Shown: positions 5,573-15,643, numbered from the stretch's first letter. The stretch is DNA of 50,390 nt from Balneola vulgaris DSM 17893 (GCF_000375465.1 NZ_AQXH01000009.1:1-50390), one strand, 5' to 3'. A program made the numbers and translations. Notes: generated by a model not told the origin, from the sequence alone.

Positions 5573-7012
5573 CTAGAGACTTGCTACTTCAATACGCTGT
5601 TGTAACTCGTCGAGCATCTTCTTGTGTTTAGCACTCGTTGTTACACGCTCTTCTACCGTTGATATAGCATGAATTACTGTAGAGTGATCGCGACCACCAA
5701 AATGTAAACCAATGGTTTTTAAACTCGACTTAGTGTATTTCTTGGAGAAGTACATGGCTATTTGGCGAGCTTCAACAATCTCTTGCTTTCTCGTTTTCTC
5801 GCGTACTTTATTGGTGTCGATACCAAAGTAGTCGCAAACATAATTTTGAATAGACTCAATAGATAGCTGTGTATTCGACTCCTTCACCATGTCTTTTAAT
5901 ACACGCTTAGCCATGGCAAGGTCGATGTCATCAATGTTCTGTAGTGAAGCGTGAGCTAATAACTTGATGATGGCACCTTCTAAATCACGAACGTTAGATT
6001 TGAAGTTGTGTGCAATGAATTCAATAATCTCAGGATCAATTTCAATGCCGTTATCTTGAGCTTTGCGCTCTAAAATAGCATAACGCGTTTCGTATTCAGG
6101 CATCTGAAGGTCAGCACTTAATCCCCATCCAAAACGAGAAATTAAACGCTCTTCAATATCCGGTACATCTTTTGGAGCTCTATCACTACTGAGGATAATC
6201 TGTTTTCCATCTTGATGCAGTGCGTTAAAAATATGGAAGAACTCTTCCTGAGTTTTCTCTTTACCGCTGAAGAACTGAATGTCATCAACAATCAGCACAT
6301 CAATGTTACGGTAAAACATCGAGAACTCACTAGCTCTGTTATTTCTGATAGCATGAACAAATTCATTGGTAAACGATTCCGATGAGATATACAGAACCGA
6401 TTTCTCTTCGCCGAACTTCTGCTTAATCTTATTCCCAATACTTTGAGCTAAATGCGTTTTACCGAGTCCAGTAGGACCATAGATAAATAATGGGTTGAAT
6501 GAGTTGTTGCCAGGGTTGTCGGCAATGGCCATGGCTGCAGAGCGAGCTAGGCGGTTACAGTCGCCTTCAATAAAGCGATCGAATACATAAGAGCTGTTTA
6601 GATTGGAGTCTACTTTAGTTTTACGGATTCCAGGAATAACAAAAGGATTCTCAATTCGCTCTGGGTAATAATCTTGATAGCCATTCATCTCCTGAGGCTG
6701 TACAGGTCCCATCGGGCGTTGCGGTAAGCGGATGGCACGGTTGTGCTCCATGTGTTCCGACTTCTCCATTACTATAGAGTATTCGAGTTTGCCCTCTGGC
6801 CCTAGAACTTTTGCTAGGGTAGAGCGAAGCATCGCAAAGTAATGCTCTTCAAGCCATTCGTACCAAAATTGACTAGGAACTTGGATGGTGAGTGTGTGCT
6901 CTTTTAGACTCACTGGTTTGATTGGTTCAAACCACGACTTAAACTTTTGGTAGCTAATGTTGTCCTTAATAATGTCTAAGCACTCGTTCCATGCCTCTTC
7001 AGCAGATATCAT
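5573..7012 (-). CDS. dnaA: Chromosomal replication initiator protein DnaA
   Basis: DnaA binds oriC, melts it and loads the helicase. From the chosen ATG (7012, 479 aa) the domains are domain I at about 1-75 (AWNECLDIIKDNISY, FWYEWLEEHY), a linker at about 80-140, and AAA+ domain III with Walker A GPTGLGKT near residue 180, Walker B VLIVDDIQFFSGKEKTQEEF and the sensor motif RLISRFGWGL. Domain IV has the DnaA signature GGRDHSTVIHAI. The frame also opens at a TTG two codons earlier, but the ATG is the more natural start. It heads a leftward operon with folB and folK. Three DnaA boxes lie directly upstream, so autoregulation by DnaA is likely. Confidence 0.97.
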   Translation of the reverse strand: MISAEEAWNECLDIIKDNISYQKFKSWFEPIKPVSLKEHTLTIQVPSQFWYEWLEEHYFAMLRSTLAKVLGPEGKLEYSIVMEKSEHMEHNRAIRLPQRPMGPVQPQEMNGYQDYYPERIENPFVIPGIRKTKVDSNLNSSYVFDRFIEGDCNRLARSAAMAIADNPGNNSFNPLFIYGPTGLGKTHLAQSIGNKIKQKFGEEKSVLYISSESFTNEFVHAIRNNRASEFSMFYRNIDVLIVDDIQFFSGKEKTQEEFFHIFNALHQDGKQIILSSDRAPKDVPDIEERLISRFGWGLSADLQMPEYETRYAILERKAQDNGIEIDPEIIEFIAHNFKSNVRDLEGAIIKLLAHASLQNIDDIDLAMAKRVLKDMVKESNTQLSIESIQNYVCDYFGIDTNKVREKTRKQEIVEARQIAMYFSKKYTKSSLKTIGLHFGGRDHSTVIHAISTVEERVTTSAKHKKMLDELQQRIEVASL

Positions 7013-7397
7013 CCTCAATTCTTAAACTCCTACAAAATATTACGTGCTTTCCCTTTCCCGAAAAGAAAGCTTAGTTATCCACAGCGATTGTGCGCCGATT
7101 AATTTTTAACTCGATTTGAAAATGATGAATTATTCAACGCAAGTCAAACACTGAAAGTAGGGTTAGTCAAAAGTTATCCACATTTATATAAGCATGTTAA
7201 ATGCTTGGGGCACAATGAAATAAAATTTAACTACGTAATTATGCCAATTGTTCTTGACAGGCCATAACATTGCCGTAACAAAGAATTAACCCAAGGATAG
7301 GTAGCTTAAGTTTTTTTTAATCTTTTTTTCCACAAGTTATCCACATTGTAAAAATGAGAGATTTTTACTGCTACTTCGTAAAAAAAATAGTCTAAAA
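7013..7397. other. Likely oriC / dnaA regulatory region with three perfect DnaA boxes
   Basis: This 385-bp gap between dnaA and prmC has no gene. It contains three copies of TTATCCACA, all on the + strand, at 7075-7083, 7174-7182 and 7337-7345. A strongly AT-rich stretch (runs of T around 7310-7330) lies just before the third box, as expected of a DNA-unwinding element. This is the classical oriC layout next to dnaA. Three boxes could also simply serve dnaA autoregulation, so origin status is inferred. Confidence 0.7.
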
Positions 7398-8255
7398 TCA
7401 ACGTTGAATTACAACAAATCTATCTTTCTCGTCAAGATCTTTGAGCAAGCTTGTTTTCCAACCATGCTCATTAAATACACGCTGGGTTTCATCGCCATAT
7501 TCTTCGTGGATTTCGAAGTACGCTTTTCCATTATCACTCAAGTTTTTATCGCAAAAGTCTGAGAGCGCTTTGAACATAGATGCAGTGCTCTCACAGAACA
7601 ATGCCAAGTGGGGTTCAAACTCTTTTACTTCCGTGTCTAAATGGTCCAATTCACCATATAATATGTAAGGGGGATTCGAAACAATGAGATCGAATGGTGA
7701 AGTGTTATTCATTAGAGGTTCAAATAAACTGTGAACCTTAAAATTTATATCAACGTGATTTAGAGTGGCGTTCTTTTGGGCAAGATCGATGGCTTCTTCC
7801 GAGATATCAATGGCATGAACGTCCCAGTTTGTGCGTTCCATTTTTAAAGCAATAGGAATACAGCCAGATCCTGTTCCGATATCCAGAACTTGTAAAGAAG
7901 TGTCTTTAGAATATTCGTCGAAGATAAGTTGAACGAGTTGCTCGGTTTCTTGCCGAGGTATCAACACTCGTTCATCCACTTTAAGGGTGGCATTATAAAA
8001 GGTGGCTTCACCTGTTATATATTGGAGTGGTTCGTGAGCGGCCCTTCGTTTTACAAGAGGGCGCAGTATAGCTAATTCATCTTGGGTTAAAGGGCGGTCG
8101 TAATTGATATAGAGATCGAGTCTCTTTATTTCTAAAACATGAGCCAATAACCATTCAATACTCATTCGGGGGCTCTTAACTCCTTTCTCTTCAAAAAAAG
8201 GAGTAGCCCACTCTAACATGGAGAGTACAGTCCACTCATTCTGAGTGTTCGACAT
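7398..8255 (-). CDS. prmC: Release factor glutamine methyltransferase
   Basis: PrmC methylates the Gln of the GGQ motif in peptide-release factors RF1 and RF2 using S-adenosylmethionine. The N-terminal helical domain (about 1-75) contains SPRMSIEWLLAHVL and the RPLTQDEL segment. ERVLIPRQETEQLV leads into the Rossmann methyltransferase domain, with VLDIGTGSGCIPIAL as the SAM-binding loop and SNPPYI as the catalytic NPPY motif near residue 195. The 285-aa length is normal. It precedes dnaA across the origin-like gap and follows an unknown small gene by 2 bp. Confidence 0.95.
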   Translation of the reverse strand: MSNTQNEWTVLSMLEWATPFFEEKGVKSPRMSIEWLLAHVLEIKRLDLYINYDRPLTQDELAILRPLVKRRAAHEPLQYITGEATFYNATLKVDERVLIPRQETEQLVQLIFDEYSKDTSLQVLDIGTGSGCIPIALKMERTNWDVHAIDISEEAIDLAQKNATLNHVDINFKVHSLFEPLMNNTSPFDLIVSNPPYILYGELDHLDTEVKEFEPHLALFCESTASMFKALSDFCDKNLSDNGKAYFEIHEEYGDETQRVFNEHGWKTSLLKDLDEKDRFVVIQR

Positions 8256-8257
8256 TA

Positions 8258-8656
8258 TTAGATCTCGTCTTTGTCTTCTTCTACTACGTCTGAAACTTGT
8301 TCTTCTTGAACGGTTAGGCCAAAGCGCTTACCAAAGTCTAAAATGAAATCAATCACATTGGCTTCAACATTTCGGTCTTCTGAGAGGGAGCTTCCGCGAA
8401 AGCCCATGCGACCACCCGTTTTTTTCAGAATTATTTTATTCTGACGAGGGGTGCTTTCAAAAATGCAGGTTAAAGTAACACTTGAATTAATCTGCTTTTC
8501 ATATTCCTCATATACCGCAACAAAGAGTTTTTCTTTATCACCTTCTTGGTGGTGCTCGTATAGAAATTTTGGTGGATAGTCTTTAAACATCTTCGCAGAC
8601 ATTCTCTTAAGAGTAGCTGCTGGACCAAACACTAAAAATGTGGTATGTGAGTTCAT
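8258..8656 (-). CDS. Conserved-looking hypothetical protein upstream of prmC
   Basis: This protein of about 132 aa (ATG at 8656; the frame also opens two codons earlier at a TTG) has no signal peptide or membrane helix. It has alternating strands (KLFVAVYEEY, SVTLTCIFEST, KIILKKTGGRMGFRGSS) and a helix ANVIDFILDFGKRFGL, then a very acidic tail (VVEEDKDEI). The strand-rich body with a long helix after a Gly-rich turn is compatible with a small alpha/beta or SRPBCC-like fold, but I do not recognise the family. It is 2 bp from prmC and so co-transcribed with it. Confidence 0.6.
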   Translation of the reverse strand: MNSHTTFLVFGPAATLKRMSAKMFKDYPPKFLYEHHQEGDKEKLFVAVYEEYEKQINSSVTLTCIFESTPRQNKIILKKTGGRMGFRGSSLSEDRNVEANVIDFILDFGKRFGLTVQEEQVSDVVEEDKDEI

Positions 8657-8695
8657 ACGCAAATTGAATGATTTATTAAAAAAATTTGTGCTGAA

Positions 8696-8709
8696 AATAA
8701 CATGTTATT
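8696..8709. promoter_or_regulatory. 14-bp perfect palindrome in a divergent intergenic region
   Basis: AATAACATGTTATT is a perfect palindrome between the leftward hypothetical gene (start 8656) and the rightward outer-membrane-like gene (start 8787). It lies 40 and 78 bp from the two starts, where an operator could control either. No matching copy was noticed elsewhere. Confidence 0.3.
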
Positions 8710-8786
8710 CACTTAAGGCAATAAGAAAATCACTTATTTTTCGTTGATTTTATATTACCTTAAGTCTCTCTATTAAAAACACGGTC

Positions 8787-9599
8787 ATGAAAAAATTATT
8801 TTTACTAGGCTTTATTCTAAGTTTTGCACTCACTTCAACTTCAGTTTTAGCCCAATTTGGGGAGCCAGAAGTACGTAGGCCCGATTCTCCCAAAAATTTA
8901 TATGACGAAGGATACCGATCAGGATTCGGTTTTTTTGTGGGTGTTAGCGACTTCGGTTTAGGAGTGGGCGCCCAATATCGTAAGGTTTTCAGCAAATATA
9001 CCGAGGGTCTCATCAACTTTAAGATTTCCGGAATCAAAGATCCTAGAGAGCAAACGTACATCGATTACTTCTTCGGCACCAAGACTATTCCAGATAAATA
9101 TCGAAAGGTTGTTTCCTTTCCGTTAACCGTTGGTTTAAAAAAGCGACTGTTTGCCGAAACCATATCAGACAATTTTAGAGTATTCGCCAGTGCAGCAGGT
9201 GGCCCCGTATTAGCTTATACCTTCCCTTATTTCCAAGACATTAATGGTAATGGCTTCAGAGAAAACAATGTTTTCATTTATAACCTGAATGAACCAACCT
9301 ACGATATTTTTACAGGTTGGAAAGATGGAGAGTCTCATTTTGGATGGACCGGTGAGATCCAGATGGGAATAGATTTCAATAGTAACTTTGCACGATTACA
9401 AAGCATGCAGTTCGGCTATACCTTTATGTACTTTGATGAAGGTCTACAGATTATGCAACCAAATCGTCCTGATTTAGACCCTCAAGGTCGAATTCAGTAT
9501 GATGCTCAAGACCGTTTAATTGTTGAGCCAGACTATGACGCGAAAAGTTTCTACGGTACTGCGCAAATTAGCTTTGTATTTGGCTGGATGTGGAAATAG
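8787..9599 (+). CDS. Secreted, probably outer-membrane beta-barrel protein
   Basis: This 270-aa protein starts with a clear signal peptide, MKKLFLLGFILSFALTSTSV, cut near VLAQ-F. The mature part opens with a short polar stretch and then shows repeated amphipathic strands with aromatic ends (GFGFFVGVSDFGLGVGAQYR, YTEGLINFKISGI, VVSFPLTVGLKKRLF, FGYTFMYF). It ends in FYGTAQISFVFGWMWK, a C-terminal strand with terminal aromatics typical of outer-membrane barrels. I see no enzymatic motif. It is divergent from the prmC operon and convergent with the HAD gene, so it appears to be a single-gene unit. Its function is unknown. Confidence 0.65.
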   Translation: MKKLFLLGFILSFALTSTSVLAQFGEPEVRRPDSPKNLYDEGYRSGFGFFVGVSDFGLGVGAQYRKVFSKYTEGLINFKISGIKDPREQTYIDYFFGTKTIPDKYRKVVSFPLTVGLKKRLFAETISDNFRVFASAAGGPVLAYTFPYFQDINGNGFRENNVFIYNLNEPTYDIFTGWKDGESHFGWTGEIQMGIDFNSNFARLQSMQFGYTFMYFDEGLQIMQPNRPDLDPQGRIQYDAQDRLIVEPDYDAKSFYGTAQISFVFGWMWK

Positions 9600-9613
9600 C
9601 CATAAGGCTCTTC

Positions 9614-10306
9614 CTATAATGATGCATTGTTGATGAGCTGATTGAACCAAACTTCCGGCTCCGATAAGTTATGCAATACGATATCGGCATCGGTTTCCAT
9701 CAGCTCTTCATAACTATAGTTGCCCGTTGCAATAGCCACGCTTTTCATCCCGGCAAACTTCGCACATTCCACATCTTTAGGGGTATCACCAATTATTAAG
9801 AATTTGGAAGGATCAGGTTGAACCCCTAAACGATCTTTAACTTCATCTAGAGCAAGTAGTGGTAGATCATTTCTGTTTTTATGAAACTCGCCAAAGATGC
9901 CGAATGAGAATGGGTACTCAATTTGAGCTGCACGCAATTTAGCTTGTGCCGACCGTGGATAATTTCCTGTTAATAAACCCACTTCAGCATTCATAGCATC
10001 AAAAAAATCTATGGCTTGGTGAATGTAGGGTAGAGGCTCAACATGTTCGGGGGCAAGTAAAGTATCCGTTTGTTGGATATACCGTTCTTTTATCTGAGAA
10101 TATAGGCTGTTGGAATAGCCATGGTTCACCAAAAAGGAATTTAGAATATCATGGTCAGTTCGCCCTGAAAAAGCGTCCTTTTCCATATTAGGGTAATCAA
10201 TTTCAAACTCCTGCAAGATGGCGCGAAGCATAGGTCGAACAAAGGAGTGTTGAACTCTTAATAGAGTTCCATCAATATCGAAAAGGGCAATCCAAGGATG
10301 TGGCAT
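9614..10306 (-). CDS. HAD-family phosphatase (phosphoglycolate phosphatase-like)
   Basis: This 230-aa HAD hydrolase shows motif I LFDIDGTLL with the nucleophile Asp and the general acid two residues on, at residues 9-17. The helical cap follows (SGRTDHDILNSFL), then motif II in GLLTGNYPRSA, and motif III/IV in LIIGDTPKDVECAKFAGM. This arrangement, with GRTD and TGN, is typical of phosphoglycolate-phosphatase-like enzymes that clear 2-phosphoglycolate or similar small phosphates. The substrate is not proven. It is convergent with the barrel-protein gene (14-bp gap) and divergent from eno. Confidence 0.82.
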   Translation of the reverse strand: MPHPWIALFDIDGTLLRVQHSFVRPMLRAILQEFEIDYPNMEKDAFSGRTDHDILNSFLVNHGYSNSLYSQIKERYIQQTDTLLAPEHVEPLPYIHQAIDFFDAMNAEVGLLTGNYPRSAQAKLRAAQIEYPFSFGIFGEFHKNRNDLPLLALDEVKDRLGVQPDPSKFLIIGDTPKDVECAKFAGMKSVAIATGNYSYEELMETDADIVLHNLSEPEVWFNQLINNASL

Positions 10307-10357
10307 ATAATAATTGGGTGAATAAGAGTTAAAATAAGAATTCTTCGCGGAATTGGC

Positions 10358-10388
10358 TTTAAGAACATATTAAATCGTGGTACCTTTA
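10358..10388 (+). promoter_or_regulatory. Candidate Bacteroidota-type promoter for eno
   Basis: TTTA at 10358-10361, a 19-bp spacer and TACCTTTA at 10381-10388 approach the Bacteroidota consensus TTTG / 19-21 bp / TAnnTTTG with one mismatch in each box. The start of transcription would fall about 25 bp before the eno ATG. It was judged by eye. Confidence 0.3.
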
Positions 10389-10399
10389 CGAATTCTTAA

Positions 10400-11710
<1,311 letters not shown>

Positions 11711-11728
11711 TCATTATCTCATATTTTT

Positions 11729-11766
11729 AAAAGGCAGTCTTTATTTTTTAGAGGCTGCCTTTTTTC
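11729..11766 (+). terminator. Rho-independent terminator after eno
   Basis: AAAGGCAG.CT and AG.CTGCCTTT form a strong stem around a T-rich loop, followed by six T. It begins about 19 bp after the eno stop codon and separates eno from recF. Confidence 0.85.
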
Positions 11767-11799
11767 ATTTTTTGGTGCGAATATTTGTACTATTAACCT

Positions 11800-12936
11800 A
11801 TGCGAATCACAGAACAGGAGCTCTTACATTTTAGAAATCACCTTAAGACAAAGGTAGAGTGGGCTCCACATCTTAATGTGATTACAGGCCCCAACGGTGC
11901 CGGTAAAACCAGCTTAATTGATGCCATCCACTTCCTATGCATGTCGAGAAGTTTTGTGGCCACTACCGATCAATATGTGATCCATAGTGATGAATCTTAT
12001 TTCATGATTAATGGCCATTTTGAAGGGCAAATCCGTGCTTCATTTGATGTGGCTTGTTCCTATTCACGAGGTGAAGGAAAAAAGATTTTCGTGAACGACT
12101 CGCCCCTTGATCGCTTGTCTGACTTAATAGGAATGGTGCCCGTTGTGGTGCTTGCCCCCGACGATAAGAAGCTAACGCTTGAAGGCCCTGTAGAACGTCG
12201 AAGCTTTTTAGATTCTTTTATCAGTCAAATCTCCCCCGCCTATCTACGCGATCTCTTGGATTACCGTAAAATCAGAAGGCAACGGAATACACTACTCAAA
12301 GACTTTAAAGGACCTGTTTCAGTGTTGAAGTCCTATTTAGAGCCTTGGAATATGCAATTAGTAGAAACGGGCTCTCGCATTATCGCTATGCGCTATCAGG
12401 TACTTGAGAACTTTAAGGCATACTTAGAAAAAGACTATGCGATGATCTCGGGGATGGATTTAACTACAGGGTTGAAGTATCAAACGTTTTGCGAACCCTC
12501 AGCTGATGTGGAAGTAATAAAGGCTGCTTATGAAAAGGCTTTAGAGGAAACGGTAGATAAAGAAATTGAACGCGAACAAACATTAACGGGTCCGCATAAA
12601 GACGAAGTAGTTTTCTATTTAGATGATTTCGAATTGCGACGTTTTGGCTCTCAAGGGCAACATCGACTTTTTGCTCTTTCTTTAAAACTAGCGCAGCTTC
12701 ATTATTACTCGGATGAGCTAGATGACTTGCCCATTCTTATGTTGGATGATGTTTTTGGTGATTTAGATCCCAAGAAAACAGAAGTGTTGTTGAAGGCGTT
12801 ACAGGAACATGAAGGACAGATTTTTATAACCTCAGCCAATCCAGTACCTTTCGAAGAATATGTTAAGTTTGATGGCGACAGAAATAGATTCTACAAAGTT
12901 GAACATGGCAAAGTAGAGAGCATTCATGCGATTTGA
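11800..12936 (+). CDS. recF: DNA replication/repair protein RecF
   Basis: RecF is an SMC-like ATPase that helps load RecA at single-strand gaps. The 378-aa protein has Walker A GPNGAGKTSLIDAIHFL at residues 30-46 and the middle helical arm at about 130-250 (RRSFLDSFISQISPAY, LTGPHKDEV). The ABC-type signature is FGSQGQHRLFALSLKLA, and Walker B LMLDDVFGDLD leads into the D-loop. Length and motif order match the family. The stop codon lies inside the start of the following DUF721 gene, which overlaps by 11 bp. recF lies about 4.5 kb from dnaA with no dnaN in between. Confidence 0.96.
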   Translation: MRITEQELLHFRNHLKTKVEWAPHLNVITGPNGAGKTSLIDAIHFLCMSRSFVATTDQYVIHSDESYFMINGHFEGQIRASFDVACSYSRGEGKKIFVNDSPLDRLSDLIGMVPVVVLAPDDKKLTLEGPVERRSFLDSFISQISPAYLRDLLDYRKIRRQRNTLLKDFKGPVSVLKSYLEPWNMQLVETGSRIIAMRYQVLENFKAYLEKDYAMISGMDLTTGLKYQTFCEPSADVEVIKAAYEKALEETVDKEIEREQTLTGPHKDEVVFYLDDFELRRFGSQGQHRLFALSLKLAQLHYYSDELDDLPILMLDDVFGDLDPKKTEVLLKALQEHEGQIFITSANPVPFEEYVKFDGDRNRFYKVEHGKVESIHAI

Positions 12937-13219
12937 TGTACCTAAACCTTTAAGCGACTCCCTCCAGAAGTATCTGGATAAGTTTCCTCATAAAAAGAAA
13001 TTGAGGCAGGGGATGGTACTGGCTGTATGGAATGAAGTGGTTGGGGAACGTATCTCTTCTCAAGTTAAGGACGTTCATTTTGAAGGCGATAGGCTAGTTG
13101 TGAAAGTAACCAATCAGGTATGGAGGCATGAAATTCATGCGAATAGGTTCGGGATTGCGAAGCGATTAAACACACGGGTAAAGTCGCAAGTTGTAGGGGA
13201 GATAATTGTTCGAAGTTAG
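12926..13219 (+). CDS. DUF721 / DciA-like protein
   Basis: This 97-aa protein matches the DUF721 pattern: a helix, then VLAVWNEVVGERISSQVKDV, then the strand pair GDRLVVKVTNQVWRHEI and a final helix plus strand (KRLNTRVKSQVVGEIIV). DUF721 includes DciA, the loader of the replicative helicase in bacteria without DnaC/DnaI. Here it overlaps recF by 11 bp and lies near dnaA, which supports a replication role. Short DUF721 proteins of this size lack the extended tail of some DciA proteins, so the exact activity is inferred. Confidence 0.8.
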   Translation: MRFDVPKPLSDSLQKYLDKFPHKKKLRQGMVLAVWNEVVGERISSQVKDVHFEGDRLVVKVTNQVWRHEIHANRFGIAKRLNTRVKSQVVGEIIVRS

Positions 13220-13254
13220 TTGAATAAGCGGCTACACCCATCTATATTGAAATC

Positions 13255-14268
13255 ATGTCAAACGCCCCAATACAAGAATTTAAAGAGCGAATTCTCGCCT
13301 TCATCCGAAAGGGTACTAAGCCAGGTACCGAGGAGGAAGACGCACGCATTTGGAGTAAAGAAAATGCCATTGTGTTTGTTGTGGCGTTCATCATCGCACT
13401 TAGTTTATGGTTTGCGGTAAACCTTAATGGCACTTTCAATATTACCGTTAATATGCCGCTTGAAATCGGAAATGTACCCGATGAAATGGCGCTTACCGAT
13501 AAACTGCCTGAAAGTGTAGAAGTAAGCTTGAGTGGAACAGCACTACCACTTATCAGCCTCTATAACAATCCTCCAGCCATTCAAATTGATGTGGATGAAG
13601 CCGAAGTAAACATCTTCAATCAAGTCCGTCAACGAATGAATTCTGTTCAAGAAGTGGATGTAGTAAAGGTGGAGCCTTTGATTGTATCGGTGAACCTAGA
13701 GGAGAAAATCTCGAAAAAAGTACCAATAAAACTGAATTGGGAATTCGATTTCGAAAGTAGATATGGACTGATTAGCGGTCCAACCATAACCCCTGATAGC
13801 ATCACTATTACAGGAGCGGCCTCTCATATTGCTAATTTTGATGAATGGGTTATTGAAGACACTCTTCGACTTGAAAATGTAAGTGACGATGTTCATGAGC
13901 TCGCTATTATTACCAATAACGATCCACTCGTTACTATTTCTCAAGATGTGTTAAGTATTGAAGCAGATGTATCGGAATTCACTGAAAGTGAAGTGAGTGT
14001 GTACATCCAAACGAGAGACCTTCCTCGTGGGCAAAGCATTACGTACAATCCAGCTTCGGTAACCGTTAAGTATGATGTGCCTCTCGAGCAATTCGCCGAA
14101 ATTCAAAATACAATCCCATACGTTGTGTATGTGCCTTATCAAAAGATAGAAGAGGATATGAGCGGATTTGTAACGCCTGACGTGGAGCTCGTATCCACTA
14201 AGTATGCATTGAAACTACGCAGCTTCCAACCGAAAGCGGTAGCTTATTTTAGTGTAGTAGATCAGTAG
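13255..14268 (+). CDS. YbbR/CdaR-like membrane-anchored protein
   Basis: This 337-aa protein has a 38-residue charged cytoplasmic N-terminus, one membrane segment (AIVFVVAFIIALSLWFAV at about 39-56) and an extracytoplasmic part built of YbbR-type beta modules. Visible module signatures are LPESVEVSLSGTALPL, VPIKLNWEF, ITPDSITITGAASHI with the adjacent IEDTLRLENV, and NPASVTVKYDVPLEQ. In Firmicutes, CdaR regulates the CdaA diadenylate cyclase through such modules. No cdaA lies next to it here, so a c-di-AMP role is only a family-based suggestion. It follows the DUF721 gene by 35 bp and converges on ispH. Confidence 0.75.
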   Translation: MSNAPIQEFKERILAFIRKGTKPGTEEEDARIWSKENAIVFVVAFIIALSLWFAVNLNGTFNITVNMPLEIGNVPDEMALTDKLPESVEVSLSGTALPLISLYNNPPAIQIDVDEAEVNIFNQVRQRMNSVQEVDVVKVEPLIVSVNLEEKISKKVPIKLNWEFDFESRYGLISGPTITPDSITITGAASHIANFDEWVIEDTLRLENVSDDVHELAIITNNDPLVTISQDVLSIEADVSEFTESEVSVYIQTRDLPRGQSITYNPASVTVKYDVPLEQFAEIQNTIPYVVYVPYQKIEEDMSGFVTPDVELVSTKYALKLRSFQPKAVAYFSVVDQ

Positions 14269-14279
14269 TATACGTGTGA

Positions 14280-15527
14280 CTAAGCTTCTGAGCTAATCGT
14301 TTCGAAAGGAACGATAACGTCATCCACTTCTTTAGTGCCCTCAAAATACGACAGTACTTTTAACATCACTTCATCCACCAGTACATCTGGACAAGATGCC
14401 CCAGAAGTAATAGCAATGCGAACTGGATTCTTTGCGGTATCCAACCAATCCTTTGTTTGTAGAATTTCTTTCTTCCACTGATCAAAATGGATGATTTCAT
14501 CTGGGCCATGAAGTTCTCCGGCATCCCTTACATGATAAGTAGGGAAGGAATGCTCCAATATTTCCACTAGGTGCATGGTGTTGGATGAGTTATATCCACC
14601 AACAACGAGTGCGATATCCGCATCCATTTCAGCTAAGGCAAGCGTAGCCGATTGGTTTTCGTTGGTAGCATAGCATAAAGTATCGGAGGTGTCTGCAAAG
14701 TGTTCGAGAATATCCGATTCACCAAACTTTTGTATAGCCGCTTCCCTCAGGATTTCCATAACCTCCTGAGTTTCGGTAGCTAGCATGGTCGTTTGGTTGA
14801 TCACACCAAAGCGTTTGAGGTCTTCCAATGGATTAAACCCTGGCGTTGCTTTATGAGCGAAATGTTCATCAAAATCTGAAAGTGGGCGCTTTTCCGTCAT
14901 GATCTCAGCTAAGACTTTAGCTTCTTCGGGATTGAGCACCACTACTACTGCTGAATGCTGAGCGCTTTGTGAAAACGTAGCTCTGGTTTCCTCATGGCGA
15001 TGTTTACCATGTACCACCAAGCTGTATTCTTTCTTCCCCAATTGTTTACCGCGCTTCCATACCTTTTCCACAAAAGGACAGGTAGTATTAAATTCGTAAG
15101 GATCGATTCCTACTTTTTGAAGCTCTTCTTGGATTTCCACTGTTGTACCAAATGCAGGTACAATTACAATATCGTCACTGTTTAGTGAGGAAATCGGAAT
15201 ACGCTCAGTTCCATCTGTATCAAATAAAAACTGCACGCCTTTGGCTAATAGATCTTCATTCACCGTTGGGTTATGAATCATTTCACTCAATAGATAGATG
15301 TTCTTATCCGAGTGCTCTTCTACGGCGCGATAGGCGATATCAATGGCGTTTTCAACGCCATAGCAAAACCCAAAAAATCGTGGCACATAAAATTGAACGG
15401 GACCAAAATCGAGGGTGGTTGGCTCCAAATCCTTCTTCATAGGATCAGTGATTTTAGTCGCTTCTTTCACCTTGCGGATGATAGGCGACTTATACATGTC
15501 TGGAATCTGGAATTTTTTACGAGCCAA
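14280..15527 (-). CDS. ispH: 4-hydroxy-3-methylbut-2-enyl diphosphate reductase (long form)
   Basis: IspH is the iron-sulfur enzyme that makes IPP and DMAPP in the last step of the MEP pathway. All three cluster cysteines are visible: FFGFCYGVENAID, NTTCPFVEKVW and TSGASCPDVLVDEV. The substrate-binding stretch VVHGKHRHEET and the VGGYNSSNTMHLVEI motif are also present. At 415 aa it is the longer type seen in Bacteroidota and cyanobacteria, with an N-terminal extension of about 50 residues. The frame begins at a TTG. An ATG ten codons in is possible, but IPDMYKS resembles the extension of related proteins, so the TTG is preferred. ispD and ispF lie at the other end of the window. Confidence 0.93.
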   Translation of the reverse strand: MARKKFQIPDMYKSPIIRKVKEATKITDPMKKDLEPTTLDFGPVQFYVPRFFGFCYGVENAIDIAYRAVEEHSDKNIYLLSEMIHNPTVNEDLLAKGVQFLFDTDGTERIPISSLNSDDIVIVPAFGTTVEIQEELQKVGIDPYEFNTTCPFVEKVWKRGKQLGKKEYSLVVHGKHRHEETRATFSQSAQHSAVVVVLNPEEAKVLAEIMTEKRPLSDFDEHFAHKATPGFNPLEDLKRFGVINQTTMLATETQEVMEILREAAIQKFGESDILEHFADTSDTLCYATNENQSATLALAEMDADIALVVGGYNSSNTMHLVEILEHSFPTYHVRDAGELHGPDEIIHFDQWKKEILQTKDWLDTAKNPVRIAITSGASCPDVLVDEVMLKVLSYFEGTKEVDDVIVPFETISSEA

Positions 15528-15643
15528 AATGTGATCTATTGAATGTTGAGTGGTATCAAGCAGTATCTATCGAAGGGATAAATATACGGAGCTTCTGCAG
15601 AAACATCAGGAGGAAGAGGAGAGTTTCTTGGATCTTAGTTTTA

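Noticed and set aside
8750-9061. A minus-strand open frame opposite the start of the outer-membrane-like gene
   Set aside because: Its protein is low-complexity and basic and it lies wholly antisense to a gene with a clear signal peptide. It is a shadow frame.
15143-15542. Plus-strand frames opposite ispH
   Set aside because: All three cluster-cysteine motifs of IspH lie in the minus-strand frame. The plus frames have no recognisable features.
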